Assembly: GCA_037975125.1 (NCBI GenBank)
Contig: CM075851.1
Location: forward strand, 73,883,487 to 73,947,486
Source: Latrodectus hesperus
Taxonomy: Eukaryota > Arthropoda > Arachnida > Araneae > Theridiidae
Length of the DNA: 64,000 nt
Direction: 5' to 3'
Part shown: piece after piece, positions 27,001 to 42,000 of the stretch
How the letters are laid out: every line of letters starts with the position of its first letter
Position numbering within the stretch: the first letter of the stretch is position 1
Notes under the pieces: model-generated
What the model was told of the DNA's origin: nothing
The model's database searches: none
The model's input: the letters and a program-made list of their open reading frames with translations, nothing else
Program-made: the position numbers and the translations under genes

Positions 27001-30000
27001 CATATCATTCAATCTAGCTTATATCTAATAAGCACACAGAAAATAAATATTTTAATCATTTTTGATTCAATTTGATAAATGTTTCAAACTAAATCAACAA
27101 GCTTTACTAACATAAATGTATGAAAAAAAAATCAAAAGAATCTACACGCCTTATTACCTACTCATTGTTTATCATGAGTATCTAAGATCTTGGAAAAAAT
27201 ATTAAATTTCAAGAAAACAATATGTATATTATAGCAATATCCAAATTTGATTAATTATTACTTTGATTTAAAAAAAAAATATTTTAGAATGTGAGAAAGA
27301 TTCGAACTTTTTTTTAAAAATAAATAAAAATATTTTATATCTTTTAAATCTGAAGTAGTCATTTAAAATTTACTTCTTCCAAATATATTGCTATAAAAAA
27401 ACTTTTAATCTATTTCACAAATTATTTTCAACCTCTTTGTAACTGCATCAAAGTAATAAAAAAGAAAATTTAGAAAGAAAAGTAATAATGAACAAATTTT
27501 ACCACATGCAAAATATTAACACTAAATAAATAGTGTGCAAAAATTGTAAGGAAATACATTTTTATATTTTATTTTCTGAATCTTTTATAGTTGTTACATT
27601 CATTCATTTTACTATAAAATCAAACTATTAAACAATTTAAAATACATTCAATAATATTTTCTTCAAAAACTAAATTAAGAGTAAAAAAGAATTTTAAATT
27701 CGATTTTTTAAATTGAAGAATATTAGAAAATTATTATTATGTTTTTTTTAACAGAATTTAAAATATTCATATATATTCTCTTATATTTTCTTCACTATAA
27801 AAAAGTTAATTTATGAAGTTAAATATTAATTCAATTAAGCTAAATATTAATATAGAACAGAATTTCCATTACTATTATTTCACATTGTAATATTAAAGTT
27901 AAAATATTAAAATTTCAATTCCCAACTTCAAAAAAGAATTTCTAAATAAATAATTTTTATTGCTTATGAGTATAATTACGTTCTTGTTATTTTTTTGTAA
28001 ACATTACAAATGAAAAAGTAAAACTTACTGCACGTTAAAAATAAATTTCAGAATTGATGCTATCATAATAGAATAAAAAAATCTTTAACAAAAAAGATAA
28101 AAATAAAACTTGTAATAAAATTTATAAAACTTTAAAAAATAAATTTTTTTGAAAACTTATTAAAATATTAAAGCATTTAATGAATATTATAAAATAAAGC
28201 ATGAATATTTTTGAGTGTTTCATTTTTCAAACTTAGAACAATAAAATGTTATTTTTTAGAAATGTTTAAAATCAAAGAAAAATTATGTAAGGTACCAAAA
28301 GGAAAAAATATGACAACTGTGTTCCATGCACTTTAGGAAATTAGAAAAAAATTTTTTAAATACAAACAGGTTTTATTTTATGAATGTTTAAAAAAACAAA
28401 GGGTTATTAAAAGGTATTTTACTTGTCATTTAAATTTTAAATTTGAGTGTAAAAAAGAATTTTTCTTATATATTTTTTGAGAATACTTCCTATTATAAAT
28501 TTTAAAAAACACAAAAGTTGGTTTTATATGATGCAGTATATTAAGATCTAAGATATTTTTTTCAAAAGTACTATATTGAAATTTGTTAAGATATTATGGA
28601 AACTTAGCAATCAACTTAACAATATCAAGTTGAAAATTTATTTTGACTTTGGTTTGATATAAAATGCATTAATAATAACATTTTATTAATTTGCAAAGTA
28701 CCTATATGTAAAAGAAAAATACATAAAATTCTATTAGCACTTTATACAAGTAGATATCTTTCCTTTCATTATAATAAATAACTCTAATAAAATTTTTCTT
28801 CCTTTCTATCCAATTTAAATGAGATCTAATAAGGATAACTATATAAATTTAGAAATAATAACCTTCACTTGGAAGTGACAGTAATAGGAAAGTTCCAGAA
28901 ATTAAAATTCCTATAATAAACAAAATTTTCAATTATTTAGGTATTTATAAAAAATTTACCATAAAAATGTATTTTAAATATTCACGCCTTTTTAGCTTTA
29001 TATCTGGAATACTTTCCAATATAAGGATATTTAGGTAAAATTTAAAAATATTGTTATCTGCATAAATTATCAAGAAATAACTAAGAACATACTAAATAGT
29101 TCAGTAAAGAAAAATTCTATAAATTTTTACAGTGCTTTCCTTATAATTTTTATTATAGAACATGGAGAAGAAAACATTAGTTAAAATTACTAATCCATAG
29201 TGAGATTAATGTTAAATAAAAATAAAAAAACATTTTTAAGTTTCAGAAATTGAAAAACATTTTTTTTCTTTCTATTATTTTTCATTTACAAAAAATAATT
29301 ATTTAAATATTTAATAATTTATTTAAAAACAAATTAGTATGCAAAAGGTAAAAATAATGGCATTTTTAAGATCTGGTGAGATATATGATTGTATTTAAAT
29401 CCAATATATATGAAAATCAAATATAATGAATAAAATATAACAATTTGCATAAATATAGATTTTGTTATATTTTTTAATTTTGAGCAACACCAATGCAAGC
29501 AGCATGACTTTACTTAGATACCATAATACACAAAGGAAAATTTTCATTTCATAAAATTATGCAACTAAACAAAAGAATGACAGATTTTTACAGATATTTT
29601 CTTAATCCTATAAATATTATGTAAAAAACGCAACTTTTTAGATTTGATGATAAAAATTTATTTTTATCATCAAAAGTATACATCTCATAAAAAAGGAAAA
29701 TTAAATAAATGAAAAACATAAATTAACAAGTCAGAAAGTGAGCATTAAGCAAAATGTTAATTCAAGAATTATTGAATTAAACTTGAGTAGAGATTAAGCT
29801 TATTTATTAGACAACAAAAATAATATAATATTTACATGTGCCTGTTGACATTGGGGAAATTATACAATTAATTTTATTGACTCATCTTAAAGAATAAGAA
29901 ATTAATACTTTCATTATGCAGATCCAATTTAATTCAAACCAATAATTATTCATATAACAAACAAATTTTATTTTATAAAAAACTTATTACTTTAAAAATC

Positions 30001-33000
30001 ATTAATCTATAATCAATGTTATAAAATTTTTTTAGAGATGTAAAATTAATTTATACTGTAAATTAAAATTGGAGAAATAAAAAGAGGCTACTTTCCATTT
30101 TTTATCAATTGCACATTTTAACTATTTTAATTCTGCATAAAAATAGACTAAGACTATCAAATACCCATTTCTTCTCATAAACTACCTGATTAATTAATTA
30201 AAAGATGTAACATACAATTTTATGAACAAGACATTTTCCAAAAATTATGATATCTGAAAAGCACTGCTTCAGCATCAATCTTAAGCTAATATAAAAGAAG
30301 CTTGCTTTTTCTTCTGCAAAATAAGCAGATATCTTGAACACACTCAAAAATAAAATAACTTGCACAACTGAAATTAATACTTACAGCAAGCAACTAAGCT
30401 ATTTATTACTTGCTATTTACAAAACAGCTTTCACAAAGCACACCATGATATAAAAGGAAAGATATCTATTTACTTTTTCTTATCAAAAAAGTTAAACTTC
30501 AGGGAGTTCATCACTGCATACTTTTTTGTTTCTTTAGGACTTTCTGATACATTCTCTGTGCTGCTTGTACCAGGAGTGGAACAATCAATTTTTTCATTTT
30601 CACTTTTAAGGAAAACAGTATTTGATGATCCATCATGAAGAAATACATCACTGTGCTTTTGAAGAAACTAAAAGACAAAAAGTACAGATTAAATATTAGT
30701 TAATTAATTTTCTTAATAATTCATAGGAAAAAACTTTGTTTCCAATGAAAAATATATTGCTAATACTTAAAAATACATTACTTACTTTATTCAACATACC
30801 ATGATTACTCTTATATTTTTTGTTCCAACACATCCCAGCAACTTTTGTAATTTCCTATATTAAAATAGGTATTATTTTTTACAAAATTTTATATGATTAA
30901 CAAATACGATATTTATATATACGAAAAATAAATACAATAAATGAAAATATAAAGTTCATCGAAAAGTGATTTTACAAAAGAATTTAAACAGTAAAAATAA
31001 GAATTAATTATATTTAATTTTATAAGTAATAAGAAGTATTTAAAGTAAAGAAATTAATTTCACAAGTCAAGACATAGAAAAGCTTTTAACAAATATATTT
31101 TAAATCCAAGTTGTCATAGTAGCATTAAATATATTATACTTTTAATTCATTTAAAAATAGGGTGACAAACTACAATGTTAACAAATTTAATATATTTGAA
31201 AAAAACTAACAAAAATTATTTTATTTTATAATTAATAAAAAATAACATATATAAGAAAGTAATTAATTTAAAACTAATACAATGTATTTCAAATTTTATA
31301 TTTTTAAAATCAATAAAATAAAAGTAAATTGAGTGCATTGTTGCTTTCCAAAAATTCATTTATGTTTGATATGAGAAATCACAGCATTCTATCTCTATGT
31401 AAGGCTAAAATACACAATATCACAAAATATCTAACAAAAGTTTTGTGATGTTTAAATGGTCATTATATAGCTCATTATTATGAATGACCATAAACTAGAA
31501 TGTTTTATGAAGTGACTATTACGGAGGAATATTTATTACAAATTAATATTCTTCTTAGATTTTTAATGAAACATTTATATATATGTTGATATTATAGGTG
31601 ATGAGTAGTGAGTGTCAAGTCAGTTAAAGCAAGATCAGTTTAGATGCAACAAGAACTGTAATTATAATTTCATTAGATTTGGTAGTAAATGTCATTATTA
31701 CTAGTTACCCTGATCAAGTAATAATTGATACCTTGTTAATGAATCAGTATAAGAGTGTACTTCAAACTCAAATTTTATACCACTTTTGGTAAACATGAAT
31801 AATTATATTTTATTCAAATACAAATAATGACAGTTAATCATTGCAATAATTGAAAATACATTTGCACAAACGAAACTTTTTTAAAACCAAATATAGTTGC
31901 ATTGGTAAAAAAGAATAAATTATGTGTAAAAATTCATTTGGACAGAAGATATTCATAATTATTTTATTTTAAAACAAAACAAGAATCAGTGTACTGATTA
32001 AAAAATAATTTTTTTAAATAAATTTTATGAAACTAAATTAAAATCAATTTTATTCCCTAGCATCTTTTTACAGACAATTTAAAAATTACTATTAATAAAT
32101 CTAGTAGAAATTAAATTTTTATAAAACAAAATTGCTAGAACCTATTTTTCATTCAAAAAATCTCAATTCAAATTTAAAATATTCCAAGACTTGCAGTAGA
32201 AAAAGGTATACATACACTACACAGGAATTCAATAGGAAGGCATTTATTAGGATGTTCAGCCAAAATTCCCTTAATTAATGTCACTGGGTCTTGAGCAACA
32301 TCATTTTCTTTTGCAGATGATTCATCTTCCTGAAATATAAAAATTATGTATTAATTTAGATAACACGCAAAGAAAAAATCTATTTAATAAAATGTTTAAA
32401 ACAGCTTAGTTACAATTTGAATCATGACATAATTGATGATCAGCAGCATTTACTGAAGTCAGTAGGGGTATGTAATATATGGCTCATGGTTGAAATATAA
32501 TCTAAGTGAAATGATATCTCTGGGGTTGGTAAGTCAAGTATTGGGTGAAAGTCATCTGCTTCTAAATTATAAAAACTTCTGCTCTGCAGCTTCCATTTAG
32601 CTGGAAGAGCCCAATTTAAAGCTAGGAGCTCACTTACAGCTTAGATACACTTTAATTTAGAGTTAATAAATTGAATTTGATTTAACACATTTTGAATGAT
32701 TAAAAATAACATTATATAAGGAGAAACACTAAGCTAGTGAAATCATTAATCTCAATTCAACCATAAGATATCCATATTAAATTAAATGTGTATCACCAAT
32801 AACCCCGTTTTTTGTAATAGAAAATAAGCAGATTCGTAAAACAATCATAAATAATTGTCTCACATATCTCCTCAGTAAAAGTATATTTTAAAAGGTATGG
32901 ACATAAAATATTTTTTTTAAAAATCCGAAATGATCATATTAGGAAATACACATTTTTTGACACCTCTTAGTAAAAGGGATCTTAAAGTCAATCTATATAT

Positions 33001-36000
33001 TTATTCAAATTTAAAAAAATAAAAATTTCTTCAGAAAAATTCCAGTTTTAAAACTAAAAGGGAAACTAGATATTTGTTTAAAATAATAAACGGGTCAAAA
33101 GGGTTCAGGCTAAAGTTGTTTTACATGAATCTGCATATAAATACAAATCAGTATTATACAAACGTTAAATATGAAAAGATAGGGTAGCAGTTGTCATGGC
33201 ATATGAAGACCTATCCCTCATCAGAAGAGGAGTGCAACCATCTTTCTCCTAGGCAATGTTAAACTCCCGGCAAAGAAAAGCATTATAATGGTCAGGAGCT
33301 TACATGCCTGAGAAGAGTTTTGAAGGTGATCCCTTCTCCATGATTAGATTAAGTTTTGATTACATAGTTTAAGTGTAAGGTTGCAGAGCAGAAATATGAT
33401 ATGTTCCTTAAGAAATAAATGTATCATTAGTGATAACTACAACATAGATGGTTGAAGAATGCTGCATTAAAATGAAGTACAACATTTGGATGAAATGCCT
33501 ATTTAGAAGTTTTGTTTCAGCCTGTTACTCACATGGTGTTAAATTAGCCAGACCTAACCATGGAAAGAATAAAATAATCATGTGCTATTTTCATTGTATA
33601 ACCTTTTAGTTGTTTCCTATTTTAACTCGATATATTACTGTATTTTGATTGTAATGAATGAAAACTTTGAGATAAGGTGATCTCAAGAACAAAATTGTCA
33701 TTTTCAACTATATTTTTAAAATTTATGTAATATTTTCAACAATTTTTAAGTCACTACTGAATAGCAAGAGTAGGGTTGATTGGTCTGTTGGCATGAATAA
33801 TACATATGGCAATATTTCATGTAAAAATAAATCATCTGTAGTTTCAAATGTCAAGGTCATTTTTAATAAGTATTGCAAGACAGGTTTTAGATTCTACTTT
33901 TACTCTATGAATTTACTCGAAAAAAGTAGATAGGGAACAAGTTTAGATTGATGAGAAGGAATTTAAAGGATTATGAAGACAAGAATAAAGGTATAAAAGC
34001 TTTTTTCTTGAAAAGGTATTACGCATAGTGATGATGATAATCTTTGTGACTGATTTTACAAGAAAAAAATGGTATTTTTTATAAATACAACTCAAACAGA
34101 AAAATTTGATGTTTAAACAGAACATTATTAGTTTTTCAATTAATATCAGTATTAGTAAATTTTAACTGTGTTAATTTTAGAATATAATTGTGCAGTAAAA
34201 AATTTTTCAAAAGAGAATCATTTCAAGGACATGAAAAAGCTTGATTTTCATGCACATTTCTTTAGAAATTTCAAAATAGATCTAACAGGAAATAATTTTA
34301 ACAAAATCTATTTTGGAATGATATAAATCAAACATTTAAAGTGAGGAAAGCTTTATAGATTAGAATTTTTCTGAACTCTAATACCAATGAACAAAACAAA
34401 TATTTACAGTAAAATTCTATTTAGGAATGAAACAACTCTGTTGTATTTTGTTAGCAATAAGGGAGGCATAATAAAAACTAATTCAACAGAAAAGTTTCTA
34501 CAAATATAAATCAGCATTTCACACTTCATAAAAACAGATATTCATTTCAGCCAATGAGTCATTGCATAAAAAGAATTGGCACACATATTTAAGTAAATTA
34601 TTCAAAATAATTTTTAAATTAACAAAAGTATAATTGAAAGAAAGTAAGCACTACAAAATACTTCTTGTATTAATTTAAAAATAAAACCCAAAAAGCACCT
34701 TTTAAATGTAATGAGGGAATTCTTATACATTTAAACACATAGAAAAAATTACTGAATATTTTTCCAACTTAATTTTTAAATCATTCGCAGTGGCCAATTT
34801 AATTACTATTAAAATTTTTTTTGAAAACAAAATTTAATTTCTAGGAACATTATTCCTCTCAATGAATTTAGTTAATTAAACACTTTTTTAAAAAATTTAT
34901 TAGATATAGCTGTAAAATATAATTTACATCTATGCACACAATAAATAATATCACATTTTATAATTACTCAATTTAAATATTTACTGTATCTGAATTAATC
35001 ATCAGTTGAATGCCTTAGTAAAATTGGATGAATGCTTGAAAATTCATTAAATGAAAAAATTGCTTGAAATTATTTCTATAATAAAAATTAATAAAATATA
35101 TTTTTATAAAGTTAATAAAACACAAAGCTTCTTTATGTATAATGACAATTCTAATTTAGAATAAGGTAACTATTATAAAATCTAGGACTTTTCATAATTA
35201 TTATAAAAAAAAATGTTAAAAATTGAGAGAAACTTCCAAATTAAAATCATGCATCAATCCTAATTCTTTTTTTTAATCATAAACTGTATTTAACACTTTT
35301 TATCAAACTGATTTTCTAACAAAATGAAACTTCATGAATTGAAAAATTACAGATGTAAACAGATTGCATTTTGAACAGTTATAGCTATTTCCACACTTTT
35401 AGAAGAGTAAACTTGTTAAAATTATAAGATTTACTGCAAACCTTCTGAATTAGTAGTTTTGAAGTCATTTAATCACATGGAAGAAATTTTCAAGCAAATG
35501 ACACCAGTGACTGATATGGTACAATTTGTTATCAGCTTTTATGATAATGAAAAGAAAACTGTAGGGATTGCTGAGAGAAAACATTTGCAAATATTAATTA
35601 AAAAATCGTTGTCTGGCAGCTTTATTTTTAAAGAAAATATTTGGTTTTAGTAGAAATTTTAAAAGAATTTAAAAAATATATGGAATTAAGGAAAAAAATG
35701 AAAAAATAAGAAATTTAAGGAAATTTAGAAGATCTATTTGAATTATTTTGAAGACTAATTGGTTAAGTTTTATGGCTTAGAGTCTAAAAATGACAAATTG
35801 CACTAAATTAAAATCATGTAGAAAATAATTACATTAAAAGAAATACTAAGTGAAGTAATTAACAATGTACTCAATGAAACAATAAAAAATGTCAAAAAAG
35901 CACAAATATTACAAAAAAAAAAAAGGTACAATCTTTAAAAGCTTACAATTATCATTTCAAGAACCAAATTTTCAGTATGACACTTTCAAGATAGCTTTTT

Positions 36001-39000
36001 ATCAGCATTTGATACTTTTTATCAGTGTATTTTGTATTATTATGAATTTAAGTACAAATCTATAATATTTCCATTCAGAAATATAATATGCTAGAAAACT
36101 ATATGTTGTAAGCAAATATTATAGATCTACAAATTTGTTTTTAGATAATATAATTTTCTATGAGAAATACTTTTTAAGACACACATATTCTGAAAATGTA
36201 CACACAGTTTCTCAAATTTCATATAAAAACATAAAGCCAATTTTACAATTAAGATAATATAGTTGTTTTCCAAGAAGAAATACTAAAATTATAGCTTTTT
36301 TATGGCATGCTGACTTTTATTCATAAAAGCATTTGTATATAATGATAAAATTTTGTCCTTAAATACATTTAAAACTGAGACCTGCAATATATTTGTTTTT
36401 ACCTAAGTTATGAATGACAAGTTTAACTTGACATTCAAAATTAAATTTATAGCTTCTATACATTACTTTCACATCAGTAAATACGTTTCAAATGTAAAAA
36501 ATATCAAATCAAATAATAATAAAAAAACGAGAAGAAAAAAATTATTACTTACAGGAGGTAACCATTTCCCTAAGCAATCAACATCTCTTATGTAAGCATG
36601 GTAGTGTCCACCTGAACTGCAACCACTATACAAATATAGAACCACAATTAGAAATAAGCTCAATGCATTTTATTCACTAATGTGTTAAAAAAAAATTTGA
36701 GTAATTAAAATATTTGCAAAGTTTATAAAATATTATTAATAGCAATTTCCCATCAAATGCATAATAGCATAATCAGACATTATTATTTTTAGAGAAAGTA
36801 TTTACTTGAAACATGTTTATAGAATGGAAATGGAAAATGTTAACATGAAACATTTAAAATAGTATTTAAAAAAATCATAAAGGGAAGAAGTGTAGAAAAA
36901 AATAAATAATAAACATACAAAATATTATTACCTATGTATTAGAACAGAAAATAGTTCATACACTGTGTCTTCTGGTTTCTTTTCCTGAAAATTAAATTTT
37001 GGAATCAATACTACTTTTGTTAATATTGTGCAAAGTGTTGAAATAAATCTACATATCTGACTGTGTTGACAAACAATATACAATTAGATGGATGTAATAT
37101 TCAAAGTACAATTAAAATAAAACAATAAGTGATTAAAAATTGCTAGATATTTCTTAAAATTCATGAATTGAAACCTTAACAATCCAAATAAAATTTTATT
37201 CTACTATAAATTTAAGAATAAAATTATTTACATCATATAAAACTTGAAGACTATAAAATACAACTAACATAAATTTTGGATAAAATATTTTGAAAAAAAA
37301 ATACTTCTCTATTTGACTTCTACTTGTAAAAAAAAGATGTACATTACCAAAAGCAAACTTCTAAAAAGTTGTAACTATTTAGTTAAACTTATTAAAAAAA
37401 ATCATACAATACAACTCAAAAGGACATAGCAATAAAGTTATAGAAATTAACTTTATTGCTATCTCATTTTTAAGACATTAAATTAATTTTCAACTAAATA
37501 CAATAGATTATCGTTTTTACAAAACTAATTTGTAAAGTCTCATGATTTTACAAATTAGCGGCCTTTACGTAGTCCCAATGACGGATTAATTTTAATGTCT
37601 TGTAAATTAATTATCACATTTTTTTTACAACTGCAAATATATTTTTTATTTTATAATTAGATTTTTTTAGGTGTCTGAAAGCTTAAATTGTTTATGAACA
37701 ATGAAATAACATCAGTTAACAATCCAGACATGCAAGGAACAATGATTAAAAAAAGAAGAGTGGACGTGATTGAAGAATTGAGTTGTAATGTCAACTTTAA
37801 TCCACAGAAACTAAAACACAATTTAGCTGAAGAATTTCAGCTATGTTCCAAATGAGGAAATGAATGCATTTATACCAGTTGATAGGTAGAAGAAAATGCT
37901 ATAAGATAAAATTTCTTAAGATAGGAAATGATTATAAAAATATCCTCTAAAAATTTTGTGCTTGGGATAAAATCCTTGGAAATTAGAATAGTACCAGCAA
38001 GATTGCACTGTCTCAAAAATATTTTTGGGAAGCAAAATACTTGGGCTGGAAAAATGTTTGTTTGCTTAACTAAAAAAAGGAAATGAAGTGTGGGGTTTAC
38101 CTAACTGGTAGAGCTTGATTTTAGGCAAAACACAGGGAAGTATGCTGATGCAACATTCCTATTGATGATAATGTCAGCAAAGATCAATATGACTGTTTTG
38201 CTACTAGGATGAATACAAAAGAATTCAAGAATCCTGTTTTGTCAGAGGCAGAAATAATGACTTTAAACGAAATAAGGGTAAGTTAATTTATGATTTAAAT
38301 AGTAATGCTAGAACCTGTGTTCTTCAACATAATGATATTGAAGTTTTACCTCTTAATGAATTTATTTATAGAGATCTTACTGTGGAGAAAGACAGACTCA
38401 ATGTAGAGGAAGCTGACAAAGAAATCGATTTTGGTTCTACCTTCCCTATAAAGAAAAGATGTCCCAAGCCTATTCTGTATAAACTGATAAGTTTTGTGAA
38501 CAAAATAAATTGCAGACTATTTTTGGAATAGACTGCAAAGCTCATCACTGGCCTGAGGAAGTAAATATTAATAAAAGAGATAAGTAATATTTAGAATTTC
38601 TTATTAAACATAATTTAGATATTCTAAACATAGGAAATTCACCTATTTTCTTTATTTTAAATGGATTGGAAGTAATAGATATCACTACCGGAATGCTTAA
38701 TTTGTAAAAGCATTAAAAAGTGGAAGGCTGATGGCAGACTGTCAGGTTTAGCTAATTTGAACATACACTTTGAAATTAACTCTAATTTAAAGATGGTTCA
38801 AGTTGTAATGTAAAGATGAATCAAGTTTAGAGATCAAATGAGGACAATTTGGAAAAAATTCCCGTAAGAATTCACAAGGCTAACTGAACTAGGTGGGAAG
38901 CACATGAGAAACAACTACAACCTTGAAGTCAATGCAGAATGTTTGGGGAAAAAAGAAAAAGGATTCTTATAACAACAATTGCCTAGTTCGCACAAAGAAG

Positions 39001-42000
39001 ATAAACCAAATTGTCTTTGGCAGAATAACTCTCACTAAATAAAGAAAAAATAGGAGTTTTTTTAAAAAAGCAAAGAAAAATGGTAAATGGGATGAATTTA
39101 AGAAAGCCTTTACCGATTTAAACAAAAACATTAGGAAATATAAACAAGACTTTTGGAGGAAATTCTATGAAGAGATGATTATATTTTTGAAGGAAATATA
39201 TATATATATACACTTCAGACTCTTTAGAAAGGATGAACTAATAGTGGCCACAACCTTAAAAGATGAGGATGACAACTATAAGCTCAAACTGGAAAGGGAA
39301 TTATGAAAATTATGGACAGAACCCACTTTCTGTGTTTTAGAGACCTATTTAGCAATGAAAGACATTTCATGAGTCTCTTTTTCATCATTCTTAAAGAGTT
39401 AATAAAAATCTTTGAGACCTATACTAAAACTATCTTAAACTAAATTATTGTTTGGTGAGTTGTTGCCTCTTTTAAACTAATCAAAACCTTGGACTTGGTA
39501 GAATAATACTTATTATGATCCAAAAGATTGAGACTCTATCTATTCCATTTCTGACAAGATTATATAGAACTAGCCTTGCATATTCAATGATATGGCAGAA
39601 AGATTAGGACTATTCCTTCCTAAACCTGGCAAAGAGACTTGTGAACAGGCTAAGTCTTCCTGATTTATCAATTCTCTTCATTCTTACTTAAAATTATGGA
39701 GAAAATTTTTGATAAGTGGGTCAGGTAAAACTTGAGAAATAATTGTCCTTTGTATAACCTAAAATTAGTTTATGAAACAAGTAAATCCACAGAAACAGCT
39801 TTACATCAATTTGTTTACAAGACCGAAAACATTCTGGACAGGAAGAAAATTGCTCTAGTTACTTTTCTAGATATTCAGGATACTTTTGATAATACTTCAC
39901 ACCTATCCCTCTTTAAGGCTTTAAGAGACACAGGGCTAAGTCATTTTATACAAATGGATTAAGACTCTGATTTAGTATAAAATTATCCAAATGAACATCT
40001 TTGGAGAATCATTTGGAAAAAGACTACTAGAAGTTGTGCTCATGGAGGTGTTTTAACACAATTACTTTGGAGCCTGGAAGTAAATAGTTTTATTTCTCAT
40101 TTGAATAATATAGGTTACTATACTCAAGACTATGCAGATTATAAATAAACAGAATTATGATACACATCCTTGGTAAAAGCTTTAACATAACTTGTCAATT
40201 GATTCAAAATGCAATAAGTTATGTTAGCAACTGGTGCAAAGTGAGGGATCAGAAAGTCAGAAGGGCAATTTTATATCTTTTACTTATGAAAAAAATAGGA
40301 TGTATTTTTTGTTCCAGAACTTTTGAATGTCCAAATCCAGCATGGCCTCTAAAGTGAAGTATTTGGGCATATTTCTTGACCATAAGCTCAATTGGAATAA
40401 ACATGTTGATTACAAAATTAATCAAGCAAAAAAGTGCATCATGATGGTGCAGAAGTATGCTTGGTAAAAACTGGTACTTAGAGCCTTTGGATGTACAGTA
40501 ATTGTTAGAACTATCATAACTTATGCCTCTGTGATTTGGTGAAGCAGAGAACTGTGAGAGAAGGACTATGGACTCTACAGACTGGAATGCCAGTGCATCA
40601 CAGGTGTTATGATCTTAGTGGCTAACAGAGCACTAGATTATCTTATATCTGATCCTTCTGGATATCTTCATTTGCAATACTGCCAAAATGACTACATATA
40701 GAATGATGTTGCAGAATCAATATGACAAGCCCACTGCAAAAAGTCGCATCAGAATTACTAGGAAAATTTATGAACCTATTCTAATGATGCCTTTAAACAA
40801 CATGGAAAGGACTTATGTGTTTTACAAATCATTTGAGGTTATTTTCTCTATCAGGGAAGAATGGGAGAGTAAGACATTTACTTATAATAATATCAGTGAT
40901 CACATTTGGTTCAGATTAATCAAAGAAAGGCAACCACTCAGGACTAGGGGAACATAGCATATCGCCCAGACTTCTCACAAGGATTTGGTTATTTTAACTT
41001 GATCAATTTAAGAAATAGCTACCAGGTTTAGCGGATTCTTATTTTTAGTAACAGTCAAGCATCCGTACTGGCTATTAATTCTAAATTTGTTTTGGATAGA
41101 AAACTTTTAAATGAACTGGCAACTAGGAATAAATTATTATCGGGTATCAGGGCATGTAGCGTTAGAAGGTAATAGATGACAGGGTTCATACAGATTTCCA
41201 AGAAGCAAATTTCTGGAAAAGAGTTTTTCAGGAGTCAAATAAAAATTTCTAGGAGCTACATACATTTATGTAAAATAAATATTTATTTATTTTAAATTGT
41301 TACTAACCAAATATGCATATAATTCTACATATACAACATTTTTAATATTTGCAAATAATAAAAATGAATTATTCCAAAAATTAATGAGAATTTTTTTTAT
41401 TTAATTTAATAATATTTATATTTAATGATTACTTCAAAAGCATTCAATGAATTTACAGCTATAGCAGGAAATTTTTCATTAAATAATTAATATTTTTTAT
41501 GTTACTGAATTATAGATTGTATTAAATAATGGATAATTTTAAGAGATTTAAATATCTTCATCAGATTCCTATTTATTAATTTATTGAGTACTTCAAAATG
41601 TACTTAACATTCTTTTCAAATAAAGATACTAATTCAAAACAAAATGAATAGAATTTTTAGATAAATTTTCCAGGGTGTGACCTTTTTCCTAATTATTATT
41701 TAACAAAAGCAATCCTAAAATTTTCTTCTGCTTACTTTCAAACTACTTTAAAATGATACAATTTCACATACATATTTCTAGACTCTTTCTATTTCTTCTA
41801 TAATCATTCAATAGATTTTCACACTTCTTTGTAATTTCTACATACTCAATTATGCTGTTAGAAAATGCTAACTTTACAACTCTAAAGCTTTTCCTTTTGT
41901 ATTAATCATAAATACTGAGTAATAACTGTTGCTTCTCTGCAGCATCACAGTGCCACGTATTTGGTTTTGCAATTAATGTTATTTTACCAGTTTCCACAGC

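Larger units (their letters stand above)
22877..30473 (-). other. USP40 intron 12 (7.6 kb)
   Basis: It holds a (TA)n tract (23990-24071) and a diverged hAT copy D (25139 to about 25900). From about 26 to 30.4 kb it is uniformly AT-rich and I see nothing in it. Confidence 0.7.

Noticed and set aside
41174..41179. Eight-bp target duplication of hAT copy C
   Set aside because: Only GATGA is shared between the two borders; the full 8 bp differ, so I do not claim a target duplication.
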